Source: an uncultured Opitutia bacterium
GTDB taxonomy: Bacteria > Verrucomicrobiota > Verrucomicrobiia > Opitutales > Opitutaceae
Direction of reading: 5' to 3'
Length of the DNA: 42,435 bases
Assembly (NCBI GenBank): GCA_903872505.1
Contig: CAIQKV010000012.1
Coordinates: forward strand, 1-42,435
A program made the translations under genes and the position numbers. Positions 1 through 6,749 of the stretch are shown here, one piece after another (position 1 is the first letter of the stretch; the number at the start of each line of letters is the position of its first letter). Below the pieces are notes generated by a model. The model did no database searches and had not been told where the DNA came from. It worked only from the letters and a program-made list of their open reading frames with translations.

Positions 1-20
1 CGTCGCAGCGGTTCACTCAG

Positions 21-143
21 TCACGCTGGCGAGCCAGGAGTACCAGCAAGCGCATGGGCGGCCACCGGCTGCCCTCGCACAGGCTGACTGGCCTGCGCCA
101 GAAAGGCCGTGAAACCGACGATGATGGCGGCGCGGCGAAGCAT
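21..143 (-). CDS. possible 40-aa secreted peptide or start of a broken gene
   Basis: The frame begins with ATG nine bases after the stop of the upstream PhyH gene and stops after 40 codons. The N-terminus (MLRRAAIIVGFTAFLAQ...) looks like a signal peptide: two arginines, then a hydrophobic stretch and small residues. A weak AGGGCTGA lies upstream. The remainder is Ala/Pro/Gly-rich with no recognisable domain. It may be a chance frame, or the N-terminus of a secreted protein disrupted near the window edge; the sequence to the left is not available. Confidence 0.2.
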   Translation of the reverse strand: MLRRAAIIVGFTAFLAQASQPVRGQPVAAHALAGTPGSPA

Positions 144-151
144 CGCAGGCG

Positions 152-973
152 TCAGCCCTTGCCCGCTTCCTCGTTGCTGACCGGCTTGAAGTTCGGGCGG
201 CCGTAGCGCTGCGTCGGCGGCGTGCCGTAGGGGTTTAGCTTGAACTCGTCCACGCCACGGCAGAGGTAGATCTTGAAGTTCGGGTTCACCGTGAGGTCGT
301 TCTTCACGTTGGTGCCGGAATAACGGAGTGTCAGCCCGGCGCGGCGGCGGTCGGAGGGGTTCGCCGGCGAGCCGTGGATCGCCCGGTCGTCGTGCAGCGA
401 GCACTCGCCGGCCTTCAGCCGGAACTGGATGGCCGCGTCGGAACTGAAACCCGAGCCGTCCTCAAGTTCGAGCGAGAGCACCGACGACGTCTGCGTGGAG
501 CGGTTGTGCTTGATGATGCCGCCGCGGTGCGAGCCGGGGATCAGTTTCATGCCGCCGTTGACCTCGTCGACGTCGTCGAAGGCGAGCCAGACGGTGACGG
601 AGTTGTGCGGCGCCATCGGCCAGTAGTAGGCATCCTGGTGCCAGCCGACAGTGGAGGGGCTGTGCGGCTCCTTGATGAAGAAGTTGCTCGCCCAGAGGTA
701 GAAATTCGGCCCGAGCACGTCCTCGACCAGGTCGAGGATCTTGGGATTCAGCGCGATCTCGTAAAGGTAGGTGCTCGTCTCGTGCCACTCCCGGATGTCC
801 TTGGACGTCTCGCCGGGCTTGAGCAGCGCGAGGAGGTTGGGCAGCCCGGCGTTGATCTTGGCCATCTCCGCCGGCGTGTAGATCGCGGGCAGGCCGAGCA
901 GGTAGCCGTTCTCGTGGTAGAATTTCTGCTGCGCGGCGGTGAGGTGATAGGGAGTGGCGGGGATCGCGGACAT
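152..973 (-). CDS. phytanoyl-CoA dioxygenase (PhyH) family protein, copy 1
   Basis: This 273-residue protein belongs to the PhyH group of Fe(II)/2-oxoglutarate dioxygenases, which hydroxylate or otherwise oxidise small substrates; the substrate here is unknown. The facial triad is visible: His112 and Asp114 in WHQDAYYWP, and the distal His200 in HDDRAIHGSPAN, followed by Arg211, which probably binds 2-oxoglutarate. The N-terminus (LTAAQQKFYHENGYLLG) is the usual PhyH start. No signal peptide is present, so it should act in the cytoplasm. The gene diverges from a small membrane-protein gene and an AraC regulator at 1089-2393. A second PhyH gene lies at 2498-3547 and a third at 16102-16923. Confidence 0.9.
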   Translation of the reverse strand: MSAIPATPYHLTAAQQKFYHENGYLLGLPAIYTPAEMAKINAGLPNLLALLKPGETSKDIREWHETSTYLYEIALNPKILDLVEDVLGPNFYLWASNFFIKEPHSPSTVGWHQDAYYWPMAPHNSVTVWLAFDDVDEVNGGMKLIPGSHRGGIIKHNRSTQTSSVLSLELEDGSGFSSDAAIQFRLKAGECSLHDDRAIHGSPANPSDRRRAGLTLRYSGTNVKNDLTVNPNFKIYLCRGVDEFKLNPYGTPPTQRYGRPNFKPVSNEEAGKG

Positions 974-1020
974 GGGTGAAAGGAAGAGAGTAACGGGATC
1001 CGACGCAACTGGCGTTCAGA

Positions 1021-1049
1021 TTTTTCGGTGGAAATGTACAGGATATTAT
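1021..1049 (+). promoter_or_regulatory. candidate sigma70-type promoter
   Basis: TTTTTC at 1021-1026 and TATTAT at 1044-1049 are separated by 17 bases. The -10 box matches TATAAT at five of six positions; the -35 box is poor. It lies 40 bases before the ATG at 1089 in an AT-richer patch of the divergent region between the PhyH gene and the small membrane-protein gene. It would serve 1089-1478 and, through a 15-base gap, the AraC gene. Confidence 0.35.
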
Positions 1050-1088
1050 GACTGGCTTAATAACGTGAACTCCAGCGGCGCCAATCCG

Positions 1089-1478
1089 ATGAAGCGACTC
1101 CTGTGGCTTTGCGTCGTCTTGGTTTGCGCGTTCGTCGCCCTGTTTATCCTTCGACCACAGCGCGCGGATGTCGCATTGCACGATCTGACCTGGAGTGAAC
1201 GTGACGGAACAATCAATTTTGAGTTTCTGCTCACGAACCTCACCGATGACAGCGTGCTGGCAACCGTTCAACTGATCGCAGAACGAGGAAATGAAAGGGT
1301 CGAAATTCCATACACCAAAGCAGTGGGATACAATAGGTTCGAAATCCGGTTGAACGCCAAGGAAGAGAAACGACATCAGGGACAAATGAAACTCATCGTC
1401 GCCACGAGTGGAGATCTCACGCTCCTCCCTTATCTGACGACAAGGAAGGTGGGTCTGGAGCCGGCGCCACTTCGCTGA
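1089..1478 (+). CDS. small membrane-anchored protein of unknown function
   Basis: The 129-residue product starts MKRLLWLCVVLVCAFVALFI, a single N-terminal membrane anchor (about residues 4-20). A short outside domain of about 100 residues follows, rich in alternating hydrophobic residues (for example INFEFLLTNL and VATVQL-like strands), which suggests a small beta-sandwich. I do not recognise the family. An in-frame ATG at 954 would add 45 residues overlapping the divergent PhyH start; I prefer 1089 because the anchor begins there. The base composition is clearly poorer in GC than the neighbours, which may mean recent acquisition. The AraC gene follows 15 bases later on the same strand. Confidence 0.65.
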   Translation: MKRLLWLCVVLVCAFVALFILRPQRADVALHDLTWSERDGTINFEFLLTNLTDDSVLATVQLIAERGNERVEIPYTKAVGYNRFEIRLNAKEEKRHQGQMKLIVATSGDLTLLPYLTTRKVGLEPAPLR

Positions 1479-1493
1479 GCCAATTTTAACCCG

Positions 1494-2393
1494 ATGAAGG
1501 TCCTCCGCGAGCCCCAGATCATCAGCGGCTTCCTCTACGACCGGCCGGTGGACGACCTGCCGGCGCTCACCCACTGCGGCGAGGCGCTGTGCAGCCGCGG
1601 GCATCACCTGAAGCCGCATGCGCACCCCGTGTTCGAGTTCCTTTACCTCGCGCGGGGCCGGGCCACGTGGCGGGCCGGCGGCGTGGTCAGCGCGCAGGGG
1701 ATGGGCGACCTCTACATCGTCTACCCGGGCGAGAAGCACGGCACCGGGCCGGTGCCGAACCCGGAGAACCACCACCTCTGGGTCGGCCTCCAGCTTGAGC
1801 AACTCGGGCCGGCCGCCCGCCGGCTCGCCGCCGAGCTGCGTCGGACCCGGTTGCGCTCGCTCTCCGGCTGCCCGGAGGTCGAGCCGGTGCTCCGCGGGCT
1901 GGTGGCGCAGGTGGTGGCGAACCACCCGCAGCGGCGGCAGGCGATCGCGGCCTACCTCGAGCTCTTTGTCACGCTGGTGACGCAGCGCCTGCGGGAGGGC
2001 GAGCGCCGGACGCCGGCGACCACCGCCCTGCCCTACTCCTACGCCGTGCAGCGGGCCGTCGCATACATGGAACAGCAGCTCGACCGCCGGCTCCCGCTGC
2101 GCGACCTCGCCGCGATGGCGACGGCGCGGAGTGTGCCGCATTTCTGCGCGCAGTTCCGGCGGGAGGTCGGCGTCAGCCCGGCGGCGTATCACCTGCGGCT
2201 GCGGCTCGCCGCCGCGCGGCTCACGCTGCGCCAGCCGGGGTTCGACGTGACCAAGACCGCGCAGCAGCACGGCTTCAGCTCGTCGCAGCACTTCAGCACG
2301 CTGTTCCGCCGCGCCTACGGCACGACGCCCCGCGAATGGCGGCAGGCGCGGACTGAGGTGGCACGGGTCTCCCGACCCGTGATTGCGACGTAG
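1494..2393 (+). CDS. AraC-family transcriptional regulator
   Basis: The 299-residue protein has an N-terminal cupin-like sensing domain (HLKPHAHPVFEFLYLARGRATW near residues 38-60, and GDLYIVYPGEKHG). The C-terminal AraC double helix-turn-helix spans about residues 187-284 (LPLRDLAAMA... and the second helix pair VTKTAQQHGFSSSQHFSTLFRRAYGTTPREW). Such proteins usually bind a small ligand, often a sugar, and activate nearby genes. It sits between two PhyH genes, which makes them plausible targets, but no operator was identified. The last 11 or so codons (VARVSRPVIAT) are encoded by a dispersed palindromic repeat that continues into the intergenic region, so the C-terminus is probably a repeat-derived extension. 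Confidence 0.9.
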   Translation: MKVLREPQIISGFLYDRPVDDLPALTHCGEALCSRGHHLKPHAHPVFEFLYLARGRATWRAGGVVSAQGMGDLYIVYPGEKHGTGPVPNPENHHLWVGLQLEQLGPAARRLAAELRRTRLRSLSGCPEVEPVLRGLVAQVVANHPQRRQAIAAYLELFVTLVTQRLREGERRTPATTALPYSYAVQRAVAYMEQQLDRRLPLRDLAAMATARSVPHFCAQFRREVGVSPAAYHLRLRLAAARLTLRQPGFDVTKTAQQHGFSSSQHFSTLFRRAYGTTPREWRQARTEVARVSRPVIAT

Positions 2394-2494
2394 GCAGCGA
2401 GCTTGCTCGCGCTCAGAGATCGGAAGCGCCTGCAAGCAGGTAGCCTACCTCATACCAAAACTTTAGCCCCCTCATGGGTCAGGAGACCCATGCC
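2360..2494. repeat. nested palindromic repeat composite (B-C-C'-B')
   Basis: Two repeat families are nested head to head. B1 (2360-2381) is the hairpin CACGGGT/ACCCGTG with loop CTCCCG. Its inverted partner B2 (2473-2494), read on the minus strand, is CATGGGT/ACCCATG with loop CTCCTG. Between them lie C1 (2390-2410, GTAGGC followed by GCGAG-CTTG-CTCGC) and its inverted partner C2 (2429-2448), read on the minus strand as GTAGGC followed by CCTG-CTTG-CAGG. The composite fills the gap between the convergent AraC and PhyH genes and supplies the 3' end of the AraC reading frame. Confidence 0.85.
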
Positions 2495-2497
2495 CCG

Positions 2498-3547
2498 TCA
2501 CGCCTTGACGGACTTGGCGCGGGACTTCCGGCCCGCGGGCTTGGCCTCCACGCTGGCCGGCCAGCGGCGGACGACGGAAAAATTCGGCTTCGTCTGGTCG
2601 TACGTCTCCCGGCGGCGGGCGTACTCGGCGTAGTCGGTGACGAGCTTCGGCGTCTTCTTGCTGCTCACCAAAAAGTCCGCCTCGGGCGGGTAGCAGGCGA
2701 TGTTGCCCTTCTCGTAGAAGGCGGCGTCGGCATTGCCCTCGGCGTCGATCGTCTTGGGCCAGAGGCCGACATTGCTCGGGACGTCCGCGGACTGGAAGCG
2801 GAGATCGAGGCTCCAACGGATGTGGTCGGAGTAATTCGGCGTGGAGCAATGCGGTGTGCGGTTGGTCATGAAGACCACGCCGCCGCGCGGGCAGGCCGCG
2901 GTGATAGAACGGCGCGGGTCGCCGGGCAGGTTCTCGTCCTTGATCACGAGGAAGCCGGCATTGCCGCCGGTGTGATGCGTGACGACCTTGCCGGTATGCG
3001 TGCGCGGGAGGATCTGCATGCAGCCGTTCTCCACCGTCGCGTCCACCAGCGGGATCCAGCAGGTGATGATCAGGTGGTTGTCGCAGAGCGCCGTGAAATA
3101 GCCGCTGTCCTGGTGCCACGGCACGTCGCCGCGGCCGAGCTTGGGCAGCTTGGGCCGGATGCGGTAGACCGACGACGCCACGATCTCCTTGGTGCCGAGG
3201 AGGGACGCGACCTTCGCCAGTAGCTTCGGGTGCGCGATCACCTCGAACATCTCGGGCGCATGAAACCCGCCGCCGCGCAGCCCCTCGAGGTGGCGGCTGA
3301 TCGCGTTGCCGTTCTCGGCCGAGTCGCGGTACAGGGCGGCCAGCCGGCGGTCGAAGCCGATCCGGGCGTGCAGGTCCTTGAGCTTGCCCTCGGCCTTGAG
3401 CGCGCGGGCCTTCTTGCCGATTTCCGCGTGGAGCTTCTGGCGGAGCGGCTCGAGGTCGGAGGGGGCGAAGACGTCCGGGACAATGAGGTAACCCTCCTCG
3501 TGGAAAAACTGGACCTGCTGCGGGGTAAGCGGCTTGGGGGATTTCAT
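2498..3547 (-). CDS. phytanoyl-CoA dioxygenase (PhyH) family protein, copy 2
   Basis: The 349-residue protein starts at MKSPKPLTPQQVQFFHEEGY, the standard PhyH N-terminus; the frame stays open upstream for 62 codons, but that part runs through repeat DNA. The triad is His145/Asp147 in PWHQDSGYF and His233 in NRTPHCSTPN, with Arg244 as the likely 2-oxoglutarate ligand. It is longer than copy 1, with an insert between residues 45 and 95 and a basic C-terminal tail (PAGRKSRAKSVKA). The substrate cannot be read from the sequence. It is convergent with the AraC gene and divergent from the SDR gene at 3855. Confidence 0.88.
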   Translation of the reverse strand: MKSPKPLTPQQVQFFHEEGYLIVPDVFAPSDLEPLRQKLHAEIGKKARALKAEGKLKDLHARIGFDRRLAALYRDSAENGNAISRHLEGLRGGGFHAPEMFEVIAHPKLLAKVASLLGTKEIVASSVYRIRPKLPKLGRGDVPWHQDSGYFTALCDNHLIITCWIPLVDATVENGCMQILPRTHTGKVVTHHTGGNAGFLVIKDENLPGDPRRSITAACPRGGVVFMTNRTPHCSTPNYSDHIRWSLDLRFQSADVPSNVGLWPKTIDAEGNADAAFYEKGNIACYPPEADFLVSSKKTPKLVTDYAEYARRRETYDQTKPNFSVVRRWPASVEAKPAGRKSRAKSVKA

Positions 3548-3854
3548 CGGCGGGAACCGTCCCAGTTTTTTCGGAAATGGCAATGACCCGCTCTCACCAT
3601 TGCTGGTAAATAATCGGCATTTGCAGGCGAAAGCGCAGCGAGGCAGGGCGGGATCGCCGAACCCCGCCTTCTGTCGTGGCACGGGTCTCCTGACCCGTGT
3701 CGTCCCATGGGTACGACAGGCGTCTCCGTGCACATCCTTTCAGACATGGGTCGGGAGACCCATGCCACCCCACTGTGAACCCGGCGGGCTCGGCGACCCC
3801 GCCCTGCAATGACACCAGCCTCGACGCCCGCCGTGAGTCCCCTAACCTGCACGC
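3548..3854. other. 307-base divergent intergenic region, mostly repeat DNA
   Basis: This gap separates the PhyH copy 2 start from the SDR start. Most of it (3643-3807) is the nested A-B-B'-A' repeat composite. At its centre is an extra dyad, CTGTCGT (3671-3677) with ACGACAG (3713-3719) around CCCATGGG. I see no convincing promoter, small gene or RNA in the flanks. Confidence 0.6.
3643..3807. repeat. nested palindromic repeat composite (A-B-B'-A')
   Basis: The outer pair is A1 (3643-3668; GCAGGGCGGG, then TCGCCGA, then CCCCGCC) and its inverted partner A2 (3783-3807). The inner pair is B3 (3678-3699, stem CACGGGT/ACCCGTG, loop CTCCTG) and its inverted partner B4 (3745-3766; minus strand CATGGGT/ACCCATG, loop CTCCCG). 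B is the same family as at 2360-2494, but here it is the inner pair rather than the outer one. Stem bases differ between copies in a paired manner (C:G against T:A). Confidence 0.85.
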
Positions 3855-4658
3855 ATGGGTCGCTTCCCGGACAAAGTCGTTTGGATCACCGGCGCGTCGT
3901 CCGGCATCGGCGAGGCGCTGGCGGCCGCCTTCGCCCGCGAGGGCGCAAAGCTCATCCTGTCGAGCCGGCGTGCGGAGGAACTCGAGCGCGTGCGCCAGGG
4001 GATGCCGCGGGCGGACGAGCACCTGTGCCTCCCGCTCGACCTGACCCAAGGCGCCACCTTCCCTGCCCTGACCGCGCAGGTCCTGGCGAAATACGGCCGC
4101 ATCGACGTCCTGGTGAACAACGGCGGCGTCAGCCAGCGGGCGCACGCGGTGGACGCGCTCCCGGAGGTCGAGCGCGCGCTGATGGAGGTGGATTATTTCG
4201 GCCCGGTCGCGCTGACCAAGGCCGTGCTGCCCTCGATGCTGGCGCGCGGCTCGGGGCAGGTGGTCGTGATCAGCAGCGTCATGGGCTACGTCGGCACGCC
4301 CGGCCGCTCGACTTATGCGGCGGCCAAGCACGCGCTCCACGGCTACTTCGACTCGCTGCGCGCCGAGGTGTGGCGGGCCGGCCTGAAGGTGACGCTCGTC
4401 TGCCCCGGCTACGTGCTGACCAGCGTGTCGGACAACGCGGTCGGCGCCCGGGGCGAGAAGCACGGCCAGACGGACGCCACGCACCTGCGCGGCATCACCG
4501 CGGAGCGCTGCGCCGAGGCGACATTGCGGGCCGTGGCGCGCGGGAAAGAGGAGATCACCGTCGGCGGTTTCGAGACCTGGGCGGTCCTGCTCAAGCGACT
4601 GCTGCCCGGCGTGGCTTCGCGCGTGATCCGGCGGATGAAATTTTCCGCCGGAAAATAA
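3855..4658 (+). CDS. short-chain dehydrogenase/reductase (SDR)
   Basis: The 267-residue protein is a classical SDR oxidoreductase using NAD(P)H. The cofactor motif TGASSGIG is at residues 12-19, the NNGG motif at 88-91, and the catalytic Ser141, Tyr154 and Lys158 are all present (ISSVMGYVGTPGRSTYAAAK). SRR at 37-39 after the second strand suggests an NADP preference. The C-terminus (ETWAVLLKRLLPGVASRVIRRMKF) is hydrophobic and basic, as in the DHRS7-like branch, and may touch the membrane. The substrate is unknown. It ends exactly where the convergent GNAT gene ends. Confidence 0.92.
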   Translation: MGRFPDKVVWITGASSGIGEALAAAFAREGAKLILSSRRAEELERVRQGMPRADEHLCLPLDLTQGATFPALTAQVLAKYGRIDVLVNNGGVSQRAHAVDALPEVERALMEVDYFGPVALTKAVLPSMLARGSGQVVVISSVMGYVGTPGRSTYAAAKHALHGYFDSLRAEVWRAGLKVTLVCPGYVLTSVSDNAVGARGEKHGQTDATHLRGITAERCAEATLRAVARGKEEITVGGFETWAVLLKRLLPGVASRVIRRMKFSAGK

Positions 4659-5345
4659 TCAGCCCACACGGCGGACGATGCGGACCCAGAGGCGTTTGCG
4701 GAGGACGAAGCCCATGCGCGCATAGAGGCCGGCCGCGCGGGCATTCTCCTCGATCACGTGCAGGAATGGCGTGTCGCCCTGGCGCTGGATCTCGCGGGCC
4801 AGGTGATTCATCAGAGTCCGCGCGTAGCCGCGGCCCTGCGCGTCCGGGTGCGTGCAAACCCCGCTGATTTCCACGAAGCCGGGCAGCCGGAAACGCTGGC
4901 CCGCCATCGCCAGGAGGCGGCCCTGCTCCCGCACGCCGAGAAACCGGCCGAGCCGGATCATCTCGGGGCCAAACGGGCCGGGATGCGTGAGCTCGGCGAG
5001 CGCGCACATCTCCGCCGCGTCCGCCGGCCCGAGCACGACGGGCTCGATGCCCGGCGCGGGCTCCTCGGCGGGACGGTTCAGGATCATCTGCGGCATGGCC
5101 TTCTCCGCCTCGAGCGCCCAGCAGCGTGGCAGCGGCTCGCACTCCTCCACCCCCAGGTAGAGCGCCTCGCCCGGCTCGGTCAGCGCCGCCAGGGCCTCCA
5201 GCGCCGCGGGCCCGGGTTGAGCGACGGCGCCGATCTGCGTTACCTCGCGGCGGTAGCGCCGCGCGAGGGCGTGATGCACGCCGAACGCCGCATGCGCCCC
5301 GCCCAGGCAATGCCACACGGGGTTGTCGAGCGGTGCCGTGTCCAC
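4659..5345 (-). CDS. GNAT-family N-acetyltransferase
   Basis: The 228-residue protein carries the GNAT acetyl-CoA fold in its C-terminal half: strand EISGVCTHPDAQGRGYARTLM with the pyrophosphate-binding Q170-G-R-G-Y-A175 signature, then FLHVIEENARAAGLYARMGFV, typical of the C-terminal motif B. The N-terminal 100 residues resemble the extra domain of FR47-like acetyltransferases. The acceptor substrate is unknown. It is convergent with the SDR gene with no gap and lies 27 bases downstream of the sugar isomerase gene on the same strand. Confidence 0.88.
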   Translation of the reverse strand: MDTAPLDNPVWHCLGGAHAAFGVHHALARRYRREVTQIGAVAQPGPAALEALAALTEPGEALYLGVEECEPLPRCWALEAEKAMPQMILNRPAEEPAPGIEPVVLGPADAAEMCALAELTHPGPFGPEMIRLGRFLGVREQGRLLAMAGQRFRLPGFVEISGVCTHPDAQGRGYARTLMNHLAREIQRQGDTPFLHVIEENARAAGLYARMGFVLRKRLWVRIVRRVG

Positions 5346-5372
5346 AGCCGGAGGATCAGCGCGAGCGCGGCC

Positions 5373-6572
5373 TCAGGCGAAGCTGCCGCCGCGCGTGATT
5401 CCCAGCGCCTTGCGGCGGCGGTTGCGGTCGGCGGCGGCCTTGCGCTCGTAGCCGCTGCGCCGGTGCTCGGCGAGCGGGTCGGCGGGCAGCTGGTTGGCCT
5501 TGCGCCACCGGGCGAGCGCGGGCGCGACATCGGTGAAGAACGCCTTCTTCAGGAGCAGTTCGGCGTCGATGACGGCGTTCTTCGCCTGGGCGGCGCGCAG
5601 GGCATCGTGGTCCACCAGCGCGGCCTTGGCGTAAAGTTCCTGCGCCATGACGACGGTCTGGATCGTCGCTTCGACCTTGGACTTCTCGTTGTGGCACTGG
5701 TCGATCATGTAGGCGATCTTCGGCATCTTGCCGCGGTCGGCGGCAAAGAAATGGATTTCGTGGAAGATGCGGAAGATCTGGTAGGGGTCGATCGAGCCGA
5801 GCGTCAGGTCGTCATCGGCGTATTTGCGGTCGTTGAAGTGGAAGCCGCCGAGCATGTCCTCGTCGAGGAGCCACGCCACGATCTGCTCGATGTTGACCGC
5901 GTTGTAGTGGTGGCCGGTGTCGACGAGCACCTTGGCGCGCGGGCCAGCCTTCTTGGCATAGAGGAGCGCCATGCCCCAGTCGGCGATGTCGGTCGCGTAG
6001 AACGCGGGCTCGAAGGGCTTGTATTCGACGAGCATGGTCTGCCCCGGGCGAAGCTTGTTGTGCAGGCTCTTGAGGCAGCGCTCGAAGTAGCCCTTGCGCT
6101 CGCGGATGCTGCCCTGCCCCGGGTAATTCGTGCCGTCGGCAAACCAGAGCGAGAGGTATTCGCTGCCGACCGCGGTCATGATGTCGACCGAGTCGACGCA
6201 GTGCTTGAGCGCGCGGGCGCGGACCTTGGGGTCGTTGTTGCCGAAGGAACCATACTTGTAGCACTGGTCCTGGAACACGTTCGGGTTGATCGCGCCGAGC
6301 TTGATGCCGTGCTTGCGGGCCATCTTCACGACCTGCTTCGGGTCCTCGCCCTTGGTGAAGTCCCACAGCACGTGGGTGGCGACGGTCGGGCAGCAGCCGG
6401 TGACGGCGTGCACGTGGCCGGCGTCCGCCAGCTTGTCGTTCATGTCGATGGCGGCGGCGTCCTGGAAGAACTTGCCGAAGCGCGTGCCGGTGTCGGCAAA
6501 GCCCCACGAGGGCGTTTCCACGAGAAAGGAGTCGAGCGCCTCAACGGCGCGGCGGAGGAGTTTCGGGGTCAT
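5373..6572 (-). CDS. rhaI: L-rhamnose isomerase-like sugar isomerase (RhaI type)
   Basis: The 399-residue protein matches the Pseudomonas stutzeri type of L-rhamnose isomerase, a xylose-isomerase-like TIM barrel that interconverts aldoses and ketoses with a divalent metal. Likely metal ligands are Glu183 (LVEYKPFEPAFY), Asp218 (VDTGHHY), His245 (GGFHFNDRKYADDD) and Asp254/Asp262. The start is MTPKLLRRAVEAL; the frame is open 47 codons further up but without conserved sequence. No rhamnulose kinase or aldolase is next to it, so rhamnose itself is only the most likely substrate. A perfect 8-base inverted repeat lies 44-69 bases upstream. Confidence 0.85.
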   Translation of the reverse strand: MTPKLLRRAVEALDSFLVETPSWGFADTGTRFGKFFQDAAAIDMNDKLADAGHVHAVTGCCPTVATHVLWDFTKGEDPKQVVKMARKHGIKLGAINPNVFQDQCYKYGSFGNNDPKVRARALKHCVDSVDIMTAVGSEYLSLWFADGTNYPGQGSIRERKGYFERCLKSLHNKLRPGQTMLVEYKPFEPAFYATDIADWGMALLYAKKAGPRAKVLVDTGHHYNAVNIEQIVAWLLDEDMLGGFHFNDRKYADDDLTLGSIDPYQIFRIFHEIHFFAADRGKMPKIAYMIDQCHNEKSKVEATIQTVVMAQELYAKAALVDHDALRAAQAKNAVIDAELLLKKAFFTDVAPALARWRKANQLPADPLAEHRRSGYERKAAADRNRRRKALGITRGGSFA

Positions 6573-6615
6573 GGGAAGAAAGTATGTGCAAAGGCAAAGG
6601 GGTGTTGTCAGCCCC

Positions 6616-6641
6616 GAAATTCCCGGCTCTCGTGGAATTTC
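6616..6641. promoter_or_regulatory. dyad, candidate operator upstream of the sugar isomerase
   Basis: GAAATTCC (6616-6623) and GGAATTTC (6634-6641) form a perfect 8-base inverted repeat with a 10-base spacer. On the minus strand it sits just upstream of CTGACA (6606-6611) and CATACT (6581-6586), a weak promoter-like pair 19 bases apart, in front of rhaI. AT-rich arms in otherwise very GC-rich DNA favour a protein-binding site. It could instead be a hairpin ending lnt transcription, but no T-run follows. Confidence 0.4.
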
Positions 6642-6749
6642 CCATGTGCGACGCCTGCCGACTCCTCGGAACGCCCTGGCTGCCGGGCCTGCACGGCGGC
6701 CGGGTGCGGCCACGCGCCCAGGTGGTCCGGGTGCGCCGCGCCGCCCCGG

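Noticed and set aside
2403..2633. 76-codon plus-strand frame in the AraC-PhyH gap
   Set aside because: It is built from the palindromic repeats and the antisense of the PhyH 3' end, with no protein-like features.
2360..3807. CRISPR array
   Set aside because: The repeats are inverted pairs at irregular spacing with no regular spacers and no cas genes.
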